From contig PBCY01000020.1 of the NCBI GenBank assembly GCA_002717245.1, positions 13,482 to 77,481 on the forward strand: a DNA stretch of 64,000 nt. The letters are read 5' to 3'. The notes below the pieces were generated by a model. That model searched no databases, was not told the DNA's origin, and worked only from the letters and a program-made list of their open reading frames with translations. A program made the translations under genes and the position numbers. Source of the DNA: Pelagibacteraceae bacterium (GTDB lineage Bacteria > Pseudomonadota > Alphaproteobacteria > GCA-002720895). This document shows positions 8,845 through 19,395 of the stretch, piece after piece (within the stretch, counting starts at the first letter, position 1; the number at the start of each line of letters is the position of its first letter).

Positions 8845-10167
8845 ATGAGAAAATTATTTTTTTTATTATTTTTTTTTATTTTAGTTAATTTTAATTATTT
8901 GCATGCCTTAGATGTTAAAGAAATTAATTATTATAAAGACAAAAAAGCATGGCTTGTAAATGATAATAATTTACCAATCATAGCTATTAAATTAGCATTT
9001 AAAGCAGGATCGGGGCTTGATCCTATAGGAAAAAAAGGATTAGCTAACATGACAGTATCTCTTTTAGATGAAGGAGCAGGAAATTATTCTGCAAAAGAAT
9101 TTAAAAGAATTTTAGCTGATAACTCAATAACTCTTAATTTTAATGTAAGTCACGATAATTTTTATATAAATTTATACACTTTAAAAGAAAATTTAGATCT
9201 TTCATTTCAACTTTTAGATTTAGCATTAACAAAACCAACGTTTAAATTACAAGAAATTGATAGAATTAAAGGTAATATAAAATTAATACTAGAACAATCT
9301 TATAAAGATCCTAATGAGATAGGCACAAGATTGTTTAGAGAAATTCTTTTTGAAGGTCATCCGTATCAATATGATACATTAGGCATAAGAGAGGATATTG
9401 ATAAAATAGAAAAAAAAGACTTAGAATCTTTTTTAAATAATAATTTAACGTTAGAAAATTTATTTGTAGCAGCTTCTGGCGATATCAATGAATCTGAACT
9501 AAAAAAATATTTAGAAAAATATTTTATAAAATTTGATAAAGAAAAAAAAGTAAATAAAGTTCCAATACATAAAAAAAATATTAAACCAAATATTTTCTTA
9601 CACAAAAAAGATTTAAGACAAAGTAGCATTCTATTTGCTGGCGAAGGTATTTCAAAAACAGATCCTTATTTTTATCCCGCATATGTTATGAATTATATTC
9701 TAGGAGGAGGAGGTTTTTTTTCTCGTTTGACTACAGAAGTAAGAGAAAAAAGAGGATTAGTTTATTCCGTGTATTCTTATTTATATAGGTATGATAAATA
9801 TAATTTTTTTTCAGGAGGAGCGCAGACAAGTAATGAAAATGTTAATAAAGTTATTAAAATTATAAAAGAAGAATTAGTTAAAATTAAGAATCAAGGAGTT
9901 ACTGAGAGCGAACTAAATGATGCAAAAAATTATTTAATTAATTCATATGTTTTAAGATTAGATAGCAATAAGAAAGTAGCATCTATACTTTTAAATACAC
10001 AGATGGATGGTTTAAATACAGATTTTTTTAAAAAAAGAAATGATTATATTAATTCGGTTTCTTTAGAGGATATAAAAGTAGTTGCTAAAAAAATTTTAGA
10101 TGAAAATCAAATATTCTTTCTTATTATAGGAAATCCATCTAATTTAAAAAATATAAATGAAATATAA
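8845..10167 (+). CDS. M16 family peptidase-like subunit (no HXXEH)
   Basis: M16-like GLANMTVSLLDEGAG in place of zinc motif; LGGGGFFSRLTTEVREKRGLVYSVYS. Confidence 0.93.
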   Translation: MRKLFFLLFFFILVNFNYLHALDVKEINYYKDKKAWLVNDNNLPIIAIKLAFKAGSGLDPIGKKGLANMTVSLLDEGAGNYSAKEFKRILADNSITLNFNVSHDNFYINLYTLKENLDLSFQLLDLALTKPTFKLQEIDRIKGNIKLILEQSYKDPNEIGTRLFREILFEGHPYQYDTLGIREDIDKIEKKDLESFLNNNLTLENLFVAASGDINESELKKYLEKYFIKFDKEKKVNKVPIHKKNIKPNIFLHKKDLRQSSILFAGEGISKTDPYFYPAYVMNYILGGGGFFSRLTTEVREKRGLVYSVYSYLYRYDKYNFFSGGAQTSNENVNKVIKIIKEELVKIKNQGVTESELNDAKNYLINSYVLRLDSNKKVASILLNTQMDGLNTDFFKKRNDYINSVSLEDIKVVAKKILDENQIFFLIIGNPSNLKNINEI

Positions 10168-10185
10168 AAAATTTATTATTTCTTT

Positions 10186-11439
10186 ATGAAACATAATATA
10201 AACAACTGTTTTCTTGATCCTGTTATAAAAAAAGATTTATTTAAATCGACTTTAAATAATATTGTAAAAATAATAGATAAAATTAAAAATCCCAAGGATC
10301 CTTTATTACTATCTTTTTTAAATCAATTTAATAGTTATGAAAAAAAAATAATTAATAAATTAGCTTTATACCATCAAAAAAATTTTAAAGATGTGATTGT
10401 TTTAGGAACCGGAGGTTCGAGTAAAGCAGGTCGAACTTTTGTGCAAATAGCTTATAGGACTTTTGGAAGAAATCCTAAATTTCCTAAAATTACTTTTTTA
10501 GAAAATATAGATTTTCAAGATTTTAATGATTTATTTAAAAAAATTAATTTAAAAAAAACTGGTGTAATTGTTATTTCAAAATCTGGTGAAACAAACGAAA
10601 CATTAGTCCAATTTTTAATATTTTTATCAAAATATAATTTGAATTTTAAAAAAGGAGATATCAAAAAACATTTTACAGTAATAACTAAAAAAGAAAATAA
10701 TTCATTAAGAAGTTTAGCAAAAAACTTCTCAATAAATGTTATTGATATTGATATTAATTTATCAGGAAGATTTTCAGCATTCTCACCAGTTGGACTTTTA
10801 CCAGCTGCAATTTCTGGATTAAATATTAAAAAAATAATTGATGGAGCTTTATTTATATTAAGTGAATCTTTAAATAAAAAACAAAAAATTCCATTTGAAG
10901 GAGCCATTTTACATTATGTTGCTCAAAATTCTAAGATTAATATATCTGTTTTGTTAACATATACTGAACGTTTAAGAAATTTTGGCTATTGGCATGAGCA
11001 ATTAATGGCAGAAAGTTTAGGAAAAAAAAACTTAGGTTTTACACCTATACATTCTATGGGAGCTACTGATCAACATTCATTATTACAATTATTTTTAGAA
11101 GGTCCTAAAGATAAGTTAATAACATTTGTTACTTTAAAAAAACAAAAAGATAAAATAAAAATTAGTAGTAGTTTAATTTCAAAGATAAAAAAATTATCTT
11201 TTTTAAAGAAGAAATCTTTAAATAAACTTTTAGATTTTGAAATGGATAAAGTTTGTAAAATGCTTAAAGATTACAAAAGACCTTTTAGAATAATTACACT
11301 TAAAAAATGCGATGAATTTGAAATAGGATGCTTGATGATGAATTTTATGTTAGAAACTATTACTTTAGCTTATTTAAATAATTTAAATCCCTTTGATCAA
11401 CCAGCCATTGATAAAGGTAAATCAATTAATTTAAAATAG
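10186..11439 (+). CDS. pgi: Glucose-6-phosphate isomerase
   Basis: VLGTGGSSKAGRTF, ISKSGETNETL, GATDQHSLLQLFLEGPKD. Confidence 0.93.
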   Translation: MKHNINNCFLDPVIKKDLFKSTLNNIVKIIDKIKNPKDPLLLSFLNQFNSYEKKIINKLALYHQKNFKDVIVLGTGGSSKAGRTFVQIAYRTFGRNPKFPKITFLENIDFQDFNDLFKKINLKKTGVIVISKSGETNETLVQFLIFLSKYNLNFKKGDIKKHFTVITKKENNSLRSLAKNFSINVIDIDINLSGRFSAFSPVGLLPAAISGLNIKKIIDGALFILSESLNKKQKIPFEGAILHYVAQNSKINISVLLTYTERLRNFGYWHEQLMAESLGKKNLGFTPIHSMGATDQHSLLQLFLEGPKDKLITFVTLKKQKDKIKISSSLISKIKKLSFLKKKSLNKLLDFEMDKVCKMLKDYKRPFRIITLKKCDEFEIGCLMMNFMLETITLAYLNNLNPFDQPAIDKGKSINLK

Positions 11440-11445
11440 AATCTT

Positions 11446-12627
11446 ATGCATGCTTTATTTTTGGTTGTTTTCTCAAATCTTTTAGGATTTGGAATTATAA
11501 TTCCATTACTCCCTTATTATGCTGAAAAATTTGGTGCAGAGCCAAATGAAGTAACTTTATTAATGGCCAGTTATTCACTTATGCAACTTATTTTTAGTCC
11601 AATACTAGGTAGAATAAGCGACATTTATGGAAGAAAAAGAGTGTTAATTTTATGTTTAATTGGATCTGCAGCTTCTTATGCTTTTTTATTTTTAGCTAAT
11701 AGTTTTGTATTAGTTTTACTTGCTAGATCTTTAGCGGGTATATTTGGATCAACCACTGCTATAGCAAATGCTTATGTTACTGAAACTACTTCACCTGAAA
11801 ACAGATCAAAAGGAATGGGTTTAATAGGAGCTGCTTTTGGGTTAGGTTTAGTTTTTGGACCAGTTATAGGAGGTTTTTTTGGAGGAGGAGATATAAACAA
11901 TATTGATTTTCAAACACCTTTTTTATTTGCTTTAATAGTATCTATAATCTCTTTTATTCTTGCTTATTTTTTATTAAATGAACCAAAAAAAAGAAATAAA
12001 CAATTTATTTCTATGAACTTTTTTAATTCTTTCAAAGATCTTCTAGGCTTATTTAAAATCAATGCAATTTTATTTTTAACTACAGCCTTTTTTCTAGTTA
12101 CATTTTCTTTTGCAGGTTTTGAAACAACTTTTGCCTTATGGACTGAAAGATCAATGGATTGGGCATCTAAACAAACAGGCTATGCTTTTACTTTTACTGC
12201 TTTATTAGTAGCAATTATACAAGGTATGTTGATAGGAAAATTAACTAAAGTTTTTGGTGAATTAAAACTTTTAATTATAAGTTGTTTTTTAATGTTAGTA
12301 GGTTTGTTTTTTATTACTTTATCAGTACAAAATTTATTTAATCTTATAATTGCTTTAAGTATTTTAGGTGTTTCAGTTGGATTAGGGAACCCGTCAATAA
12401 ATAGTTTATTATCAAAAAATTTAAATAAAAAAATTATAGGATCTTCTTTTGGAGTTTTTCAATCTGTTGGTAGTTTAGCTAGAATATTAAGTCCATTAAT
12501 AATGGGGAATTTTTTCTATTTTTTTGGAATTAATTCGCCATATAAACTGGGATCTTTTTTAATGTTTTTTTTACTTTTATTATTTATTTATTATTTTGTT
12601 TTTTTAAAAAAAAGTATAAAAACTTAA
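11446..12627 (+). CDS. MFS transporter, TetA-like
   Basis: 12-TM pattern; GRISDIYGRKRVL; LLGFGIIIPLLPYYAEKFGA. Confidence 0.9.
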   Translation: MHALFLVVFSNLLGFGIIIPLLPYYAEKFGAEPNEVTLLMASYSLMQLIFSPILGRISDIYGRKRVLILCLIGSAASYAFLFLANSFVLVLLARSLAGIFGSTTAIANAYVTETTSPENRSKGMGLIGAAFGLGLVFGPVIGGFFGGGDINNIDFQTPFLFALIVSIISFILAYFLLNEPKKRNKQFISMNFFNSFKDLLGLFKINAILFLTTAFFLVTFSFAGFETTFALWTERSMDWASKQTGYAFTFTALLVAIIQGMLIGKLTKVFGELKLLIISCFLMLVGLFFITLSVQNLFNLIIALSILGVSVGLGNPSINSLLSKNLNKKIIGSSFGVFQSVGSLARILSPLIMGNFFYFFGINSPYKLGSFLMFFLLLLFIYYFVFLKKSIKT

Positions 12628-12628
12628 T

Positions 12629-13201
12629 TTATTTTAATTTAACTAAAGTAAGCCCACTATTTCCATAATATTTTTCTTTAATTATTTCAAAGTCTTTTGG
12701 GATTGGTATTTTTTTTTTATTTGAATGTTCTAAAACAATTAAAGTTTTTTTTTTTATAATTTTAAAATCTAAAATTTTCTTTAGTGTTTTTTTAATAATT
12801 AAATTCATTTGATATGGGGGATCAATAAAAATTAAATCAAATTTTTCTTCTATTTTTTTTACTTTTCTTATGCTTCTTTTAATAATTTTTACATTTTCGT
12901 TAACTTTCAAATGATCTACGTTTTTATATAGTACACGCAAATTATCTCGAGATTTTTCAATAAATGTTACATTTTTAGCACCTCTTGATATTGCTTCTAA
13001 ACCTAACGCCCCTGTTCCTGCAAATACGTCTAATATATTAAATCCTTCAAATTGATTTTCTCCATTCTTCCCATTAATTTTTAAATAACTTATAATAATA
13101 TTAAATACAGATTCACGGATTTTGTCAGTTGTAGGTTTTATACCTTTTTGATTAAATTTTGTTAATTTTTTTCCTCTGAATTTTCCAGAAATTATTCTCA
13201 T
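12629..13201 (-). CDS. rsmD: 16S rRNA (guanine966-N2)-methyltransferase
   Basis: RIISGKFRGKKL, DVFAGTGALGLEAISRGA, FIDPPY. Confidence 0.95.
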   Translation of the reverse strand: MRIISGKFRGKKLTKFNQKGIKPTTDKIRESVFNIIISYLKINGKNGENQFEGFNILDVFAGTGALGLEAISRGAKNVTFIEKSRDNLRVLYKNVDHLKVNENVKIIKRSIRKVKKIEEKFDLIFIDPPYQMNLIIKKTLKKILDFKIIKKKTLIVLEHSNKKKIPIPKDFEIIKEKYYGNSGLTLVKLK

Positions 13202-13912
13202 TTTATTTTTTTAAAATATTTGTTTACATTTATTTCTTTAATTTCATTTTTTTTAAGATTTTTTAATTGAATCGGACCATAACTTATTCTTTGTAATTTA
13301 ATTACAAAATATTTAAAAAAACTCATTATTTTTCTAATTTCTCTATTTTTTCCTTCTACCAACTTCATTTTTATTATCGCAGTATCTTTTTTTTTTTTCT
13401 AATATACTAGTTTTTATACTTTTATATTTAATACCTTTAATTTTTATACCATTTTCTAAATTTCTTAATTTTTGTTTATCTATATTTCCTTTAATTTTTA
13501 CTTTGTATTCTCTAGTAAATGAATTTTTTGGTAACTCAAGATATCTAGCTAAAGTTCCAGAGTTTGTAAGTAATAATAAACCTTCAGAATTAAAATCAAG
13601 TCTTCCTACAGTTACAACCCTAGGTAATTCCTTAGGTAAATCTTCAAAGATTGTTTTTCTACTTAAAGGGTCATAGTTAGTAGTTAATTTTCCAATTGGT
13701 TTATTATATTTCCATAATCTTATTTTTTTATCTAATTTTATTTTTTTATTATCAACTTTAATTAAATCTTCAGTGGTAGCTCTTTCTGGTACAGACTTAA
13801 GTACTTTATTATTTAGTTGAACTCTACCTTCTTTTATTAGTGTTTCTGCTTTTCTTCTAGAACATATTCCAGCATCAGCTATAAGCTTTGAAACTTTATA
13901 AGTTTTTTTCAC
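13198..13912 (-). CDS. rluB: RsuA/RluB-family 23S/16S pseudouridine synthase, interrupted by a 1-nt frameshift in an A12 tract (13387-13398)
   Basis: S4 domain and GRLDFNSEGLLLLTNSG; deleting one A restores DTAIIKMKLVEGKNREIRKIMSFFKYFVIKLQRISYGPIQLKNLKKNEIKEINVNKYFKKIK*, the family C-terminus, ending in an ATGA overlap with rsmD. Confidence 0.88.
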
Positions 13913-13915
13913 TTT

Positions 13916-14629
13916 TTATTTTTGACAGGCCTTAATAAATGCTTTAAAAATTTTTTTATCGTAATTGCTTATAAAAAATTCAGGATGCCATTGAATTCCT
14001 AAAAAAAATTTATGACTATCTGATTCTATTCCTTCAATTATACCATCATCAGCTATTGCATTTATACTTAAATTTTTACCAACTTTTTTAACCGCTTGGT
14101 GATGAGCACTATTAACTTTAAATTCTTTTTTTTTTACAATTTTAAATAATTTACTTTTTAAATTTATTTTAACTTTATGACTAGCCTTATTTCTTGGTTC
14201 GGGCTGTTCATGTTTTATAAAAGTTTTTTTAATATGTTGAATAAGAGAGCCATTTGATGCAACATTTAAAAGTTGTTGACCTCCACAAATACCTAAAATC
14301 GGTTTATTTTTTTTTAAAGCAAGTTTAGCTATTTTAATTTCAAATTTTGTTCTTGGAATATCTAAATGGTTTACTTTTTTTTCTTTTTTTTCTCCATAAA
14401 TTTTTGGATCAATATCAAAATCCCCTCCCGTAAGTAATATTCCATCAATTATATTAAAATAATGATTTGCTAACTCTGGTTTAGAGGGTAGCATCAAAGG
14501 AACCCCATTTGCACTTATAATACTATTAATATAATTTATTCGTACTGCGTACCATGGAAACTTTGAGTAGGTTTTATTTGATCCTGTATCAATTGAAATT
14601 CCAATAATAGGTTTTTTGTATTTTTTCAT
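13916..14629 (-). CDS. Class I glutamine amidotransferase, gamma-glutamyl-GABA hydrolase (PuuD-like)
   Basis: LTGGDFDIDPKIYGE, PILGICGGQQLLNV, GIQWHPE. Confidence 0.9.
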   Translation of the reverse strand: MKKYKKPIIGISIDTGSNKTYSKFPWYAVRINYINSIISANGVPLMLPSKPELANHYFNIIDGILLTGGDFDIDPKIYGEKKEKKVNHLDIPRTKFEIKIAKLALKKNKPILGICGGQQLLNVASNGSLIQHIKKTFIKHEQPEPRNKASHKVKINLKSKLFKIVKKKEFKVNSAHHQAVKKVGKNLSINAIADDGIIEGIESDSHKFFLGIQWHPEFFISNYDKKIFKAFIKACQK

Positions 14630-14683
14630 TTTTTTTATTTTATGTATTTATAATAGTTCTTAAATAATTTTTTTTGTAAAATT

Positions 14684-15133
14684 TTGTTACCAAATAAAAA
14701 AATAATAGATGAATTAAAAAAATTAGCTATAAAAGCAAAGAATAATAACGAAGTACCTATTTCTGCAATTATAGCTAAAAAAAACAAAATATTTTTTTCT
14801 GCTTATAATACATGCCATAAGACTAATAATCCATTAAACCATGCAGAAATGATTGTTATCAATCATGCATTAAAAGAAACAAAACAAAAATTTTTAAATG
14901 AATTTGATATTTATTCTTCTTTAGAACCATGCGCATTATGTGCTAGCGCAATATCCTTTTGTAGGATTAAAAGAATTTTTTTCTGCGCCTACGATAAAAA
15001 ATTTGGCTCTATTATTAATGGTGCAAAAATATTTAAAATTAAAAATGCAATGTATAAGCCAAAAATATTTGGCGGTATAGAAGAAAAGTTTTTTTCTCAA
15101 ATACTTAAAGATTTTTTTAAAAATAAAAGATAA
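14684..15133 (+). CDS. tadA: tRNA-specific adenosine deaminase / CMP-dCMP deaminase family (TTG start)
   Basis: NHAEMIVI and SLEPCALCASAI zinc motifs. Confidence 0.9.
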   Translation: MLPNKKIIDELKKLAIKAKNNNEVPISAIIAKKNKIFFSAYNTCHKTNNPLNHAEMIVINHALKETKQKFLNEFDIYSSLEPCALCASAISFCRIKRIFFCAYDKKFGSIINGAKIFKIKNAMYKPKIFGGIEEKFFSQILKDFFKNKR

Positions 15134-16411
15134 TTATTTTAATTTTTTTGCCCTATATCCAATATCTTTTCTAAAAAAACTATTTTTCCACTTTAATCTT
15201 CTTACAACTTCATAAACTTTTTTTTTTGCTATATTAAAATTTTTATTTTTTGAGGTTACTGATAAGACTCTACCTCCAGTTGCAATAATATTATTTTTTG
15301 TATCAAGACTTGTGCCAGAATGAAAAATTTTTGTATTCATATCTTCTTTTATTAAATTTAAATTTTTAATTATATTATTTTTTTTGTACTTACCTGGGTA
15401 GCCTTTATTAACCATAACAACGGTTAATGCATATTCTTTTTTCCATTTAATTATTGTTTTATTTAATTTTTTGTTTACACAGTTAATTAAAATTTTTAGT
15501 AAATCTGATTTTAATAAAAAAATTAAAGGCTGACATTCTGGGTCACCAAAACGAACATTATATTCAATTAAATAAATTTTTTCTTTAACTAACATTAGTC
15601 CAGCATAAAGAATTCCATTAAAATATATTTTTTCCTTATCTAATGCTTTAATTGTTGGCTCAATTATTTCTTTTTTAATTTTATTGGTAATATTTTTTTT
15701 TAAATATGGAAGAGGGCAATATGCTCCCATTCCTCCTGTATTTGGGCCTTTGTCTTTTTCATAAATTTTTTTATGATCTTGAGATAATAAAAGTGGAATA
15801 TAGTTTTTTCCATCTACTAAAGATAAACAACTTATTTCTTCTCCTTCAAGATAATCTTCAATAACAACTTCTTTTCCAGAATTACCTAAATTCTTTTTTA
15901 ACATTAAGTTTTTTAATACTTTTTCTGCTTCAAGTTTTTTTTTTACTATAAAAACTCCTTTTCCTGCTGCAAGGCCACTTGCTTTAATTACTATTGGATA
16001 TTTAATTTTTTGAATGTAACTAATGGCATTAGTAAAATTTTTAAATTTTTTATATTCTGCTGTAGGAATATTATGCTTTTTACAAAAATCTTTTGTAAAG
16101 CTTTTCGAAGATTCTAAAATTGAAGCTTTTTTATTTGGGCCGAAAGCTTTTATTTTTATTTTATTAAGTTTATCAACAATACCATTTACTAAGGGATCTT
16201 CAGGACCTACAATTACAAAATCAATTTTTTCTTTTTTTATAAATTGCTTTATAGAATTAAAATTATTTATATTAATATCTATACATTCAGCTACGTCTTT
16301 AATACCTGCGTTACCAGGAATACAAAATAATTTTTTACATAAAGGTGACTTTGATATTGCCCAACTTAAAGCATGTTCTCTTCCACCTGATCCTAAAATT
16401 AAAATTTTCAA
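15134..16411 (-). CDS. purD: Phosphoribosylamine-glycine ligase
   Basis: ILGSGGREHALSWAI, IKASGLAAGKGV, GPNTGGMGAY. Confidence 0.97.
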   Translation of the reverse strand: MKILILGSGGREHALSWAISKSPLCKKLFCIPGNAGIKDVAECIDININNFNSIKQFIKKEKIDFVIVGPEDPLVNGIVDKLNKIKIKAFGPNKKASILESSKSFTKDFCKKHNIPTAEYKKFKNFTNAISYIQKIKYPIVIKASGLAAGKGVFIVKKKLEAEKVLKNLMLKKNLGNSGKEVVIEDYLEGEEISCLSLVDGKNYIPLLLSQDHKKIYEKDKGPNTGGMGAYCPLPYLKKNITNKIKKEIIEPTIKALDKEKIYFNGILYAGLMLVKEKIYLIEYNVRFGDPECQPLIFLLKSDLLKILINCVNKKLNKTIIKWKKEYALTVVMVNKGYPGKYKKNNIIKNLNLIKEDMNTKIFHSGTSLDTKNNIIATGGRVLSVTSKNKNFNIAKKKVYEVVRRLKWKNSFFRKDIGYRAKKLK

Positions 16412-16465
16412 TTGAATTTTTTTATATTAATTTTTTTTAATAAATTTATCATAATTATAAATAAA

Positions 16466-17698
16466 ATGACTGACAATAAATTAATAGATAAAATTGATAA
16501 TGACAACATCCCAACTTTTAGTGTATCTGAAATAACTAAAGAAATAACAGATTTACTTGAAGATAAATATAGTTATGTGAAGATAAAAGGAGAAATTTCA
16601 GGAGAAACCGGAAATAAATACCCTGAAATTTATTTTACACTTAAAGATGAAGAAAATGTTATTAGTGCAATAATAAAAAGAAATAAAATTCCTAATTTAA
16701 AATTCTTACCTGAAGATGGATTAGAGGTTGTTTGTATAGGAAAAATAACAGCTTACACAAAAAGAGATTCTAAATTTCAAATTGATGTTGATTTTATTTC
16801 TATAGAAGGAGAAGGCCAGCTCCTCAAAATGAAAGAAAAGTTACGAAAAAAATTAGAAATTGAGGGTCTTTTCGATAGTAAATACAAAAGAGATATCCCG
16901 CTTATTCCTGATAAAATAGGGATAATAACTTCACCTTCAGGATCAGTTATTAAAGATATGCAAAGAATTATTTTTGAAAGATTTTCTGTTCCTATAGATT
17001 TATTTAGAGCAACTGTCCAAGGTGACAAAGCAGTTAAAGATATTATTTCAGGAATAGAATATTTTAATAGTCAGAAAATTAATTTAAAACCTAATGTTAT
17101 TATAATTGCTCGGGGAGGAGGTAGTATAGAAGATTTATGGTGTTTTAATAATGAAGAATTAGCAAGATCAGTGTTTAATTCAAAAATACCTATTATTTCT
17201 GCTATTGGGCACGAGCCTGACATTAACATAATTGATTATGTTGCTGATTTAAGTTTAGCAACACCTTCGCATGCTGCTAAAAGGGTTGTTCCAGAAAGAA
17301 AAGAATTATTATTAAGAATAAAAAATATTGTTAATATTTTTGTAAATAATTCTTCAAATTATTTTTCTAATAAAAATAAAAAATTAGATTTATTGTTTAG
17401 TAAGTTAAAAAAACCTGATGTTTTATTAAATTTAGCTTTTAGTACTTTAAACAAAATTGAAAAAAAATTTATTGATTCAGAAAAAAAATTTTTTTGTTTA
17501 TTAAGTGATAAATTAAAAAATGAAGTAGGGAAATTAGAGATCGGTTCTCATCAAAATACATTAAAAAGGGGTTATACTTATATTAAAGATTCTAAAAATA
17601 ATTTATTCTTAAAGAGAGTTAAAAATATTAAAAACGAAACTAATTTAAAAATTACATTTTATGACGGAACTATTGATGCAATACCTAAAAAAAAATAG
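16466..17698 (+). CDS. xseA: Exodeoxyribonuclease VII large subunit (start placed at internal Met)
   Basis: TFSVSEITKEITDLLE, IITSPSGSVIKDM, IARGGGSIEDLWCFNNE, SAIGHEPD. Confidence 0.95.
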   Translation: MTDNKLIDKIDNDNIPTFSVSEITKEITDLLEDKYSYVKIKGEISGETGNKYPEIYFTLKDEENVISAIIKRNKIPNLKFLPEDGLEVVCIGKITAYTKRDSKFQIDVDFISIEGEGQLLKMKEKLRKKLEIEGLFDSKYKRDIPLIPDKIGIITSPSGSVIKDMQRIIFERFSVPIDLFRATVQGDKAVKDIISGIEYFNSQKINLKPNVIIIARGGGSIEDLWCFNNEELARSVFNSKIPIISAIGHEPDINIIDYVADLSLATPSHAAKRVVPERKELLLRIKNIVNIFVNNSSNYFSNKNKKLDLLFSKLKKPDVLLNLAFSTLNKIEKKFIDSEKKFFCLLSDKLKNEVGKLEIGSHQNTLKRGYTYIKDSKNNLFLKRVKNIKNETNLKITFYDGTIDAIPKKK

Positions 17699-18527
17699 TT
17701 TTTTTAAATATTTTTTCTTTTTAATTATTTTTTTTTGTAATACGCAAGTTTCTTACGCAAAAGTTTATTCAGATTTTTTAGATCTTGAAGGTAGCTTTAT
17801 GCAAGGAGGACTTTTATTTGGAAAAACTAAGCCAAAAAATAAAGTTTTTTTTAATGATAATAATATTTTTGTTAATCAAGAAGGAGATTTTGTTTTAGCT
17901 ATAGGAAGAGATCATAAATTAGAAAATTTAATTACAGTTCAAGGGTTAGAAAAAAAGGAAGTTCATAAAATAAAAATTTCTAAAAGAAAATATAAAATTC
18001 AAAGAATAGATGGGTTGCCAAAAAATAAAGTTACACCTAGCGAAGAGGAAATGAGAAGAATAAAGAAGGAATCTAAAAAGATTATAAAATCTAAGAATGT
18101 ATTTATTAATCAAACTTTATATAAAAGTGGATTTATTTGGCCAGTAAAAGGGATAGTAACAGGTGAATATGGTAATCAAAGAATTTTAAATGGAAAACCA
18201 CGTAGACCTCACTATGGATTAGATATAGCTGCTCCATCAGGAACAAAAATAGTTTCTCCTTCAGATGCAGAAGTTGTATTAACTTTAGAAGATAGCTTTT
18301 TTAATGGAAAAATGATTATTTTAAATCATGGATTGGGATTAAATTCAATATATTCACATTTAAAAAATATTCATGTAAAAGAAGGTGATAAAATTAAAAA
18401 AGGTAGCGTAATTGCAGAGGTAGGAAGTACTGGAAGATCTACAGGCCCTCATTTAGATTGGCGTATAAACGTTTATAGTAAAGCAGTTGACCCTCAGTTA
18501 TTATTATTAAATCAGCCAAAGTTTTAA
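17661..18527 (+). CDS. M23 family metallopeptidase / murein hydrolase activator
   Basis: RPHYGLDIAAPSGTKIVSPSDAEV, GLNSIYSHL, STGRSTGPHLDWRI. Confidence 0.93.
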   Translation: MTELLMQYLKKNSFFKYFFFLIIFFCNTQVSYAKVYSDFLDLEGSFMQGGLLFGKTKPKNKVFFNDNNIFVNQEGDFVLAIGRDHKLENLITVQGLEKKEVHKIKISKRKYKIQRIDGLPKNKVTPSEEEMRRIKKESKKIIKSKNVFINQTLYKSGFIWPVKGIVTGEYGNQRILNGKPRRPHYGLDIAAPSGTKIVSPSDAEVVLTLEDSFFNGKMIILNHGLGLNSIYSHLKNIHVKEGDKIKKGSVIAEVGSTGRSTGPHLDWRINVYSKAVDPQLLLLNQPKF

Positions 18528-18528
18528 T

Positions 18529-19395
18529 TTACCATCTTTTATGTAACCAAAGCCACTGGCCAGGATTTTTTCTTATCCACTTCTCCATTATTAAATTTAC
18601 TTCAGTCATTATTTCTAAAGGTGTTTTTTTTTTACCTTTTTTTATAATTTTTAGCGGATTATGAAAAGTAATTTTAAAGTTTGTGTTTTTTATTCTTTCA
18701 ACTTCAACAGGAACAACTAATGATTTTATTCTAAGGCATAATTGAGCTAAAGCATCAGATGTCATAGCAGGTTTATTAAAAAAAGGCACTTTAATCCCAT
18801 CATTCATTTTTTGGTCTATAACCAAACCAATGCTTCTTCCTTTTCTTAAAGAGTAAATTAGTTGTTTTGCTCCTTCTTTACCTTTAGGAGCCATAGGTAA
18901 ATTTGATCTTAAATATTTTATAAGAAAATTTACAATTGGATTATTTGGTCTTCTAAATATTGATAAAACTGGAACACCATTTTTAATAGATGCAATTGGT
19001 GAAATTTCCCAGTTTGCTAAATGACCTGAAAAAAAAATTGCAGGAGTTTTAGTTCTTTTAATTAGTAATAAATTCTTTTTTCCATAAACTTGGATTTTAT
19101 TATTTTTTTCTGGATCTAATTTTGATAAATGAGGATATTCTCCTAAAACTTTACCTAAATTTTCCCACATATCTTTTATAATATTTTTTATTTCTTGTTC
19201 ATTTTTTTCTGGCATTACTTTTTTTATATTATTGTATGCTTTTTTTGTAACTCCTAGTTTAGGCCCGATTAAAGATGCAAATTTTCCCATTAAAAAAGAT
19301 GAAACATTTAATGGTAATATTTTTAAAATAATAAATAAAAATAAAAGTAAAAAACCTTCTATAAAGTAGAGAAATATTTTAAATAGTTTATACAA
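18529..19395 (-). CDS. lpxL: Lipid A biosynthesis lauroyl acyltransferase-like
   Basis: SGHLANWEISP, FRRPNNP, RKNPGQWLWLHKRW. Confidence 0.92.
   Translation of the reverse strand: MYKLFKIFLYFIEGFLLLFLFIILKILPLNVSSFLMGKFASLIGPKLGVTKKAYNNIKKVMPEKNEQEIKNIIKDMWENLGKVLGEYPHLSKLDPEKNNKIQVYGKKNLLLIKRTKTPAIFFSGHLANWEISPIASIKNGVPVLSIFRRPNNPIVNFLIKYLRSNLPMAPKGKEGAKQLIYSLRKGRSIGLVIDQKMNDGIKVPFFNKPAMTSDALAQLCLRIKSLVVPVEVERIKNTNFKITFHNPLKIIKKGKKKTPLEIMTEVNLIMEKWIRKNPGQWLWLHKRW

Noticed and set aside
8845-10167. Second M16 protein lacking HXXEH as a novel inactive enzyme
   Set aside because: Active/inactive M16 gene pairs are well known in proteobacteria.
10515-10907. 130-aa minus-strand ORF inside pgi
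   Set aside because: Antisense shadow of pgi, no recognisable domain.
16412-16465. N-terminal extension of xseA (MNFFILIFFNKFIIIINK)
   Set aside because: Hydrophobic AT-rich leader not expected in XseA; the Met at 16466 fits the family.
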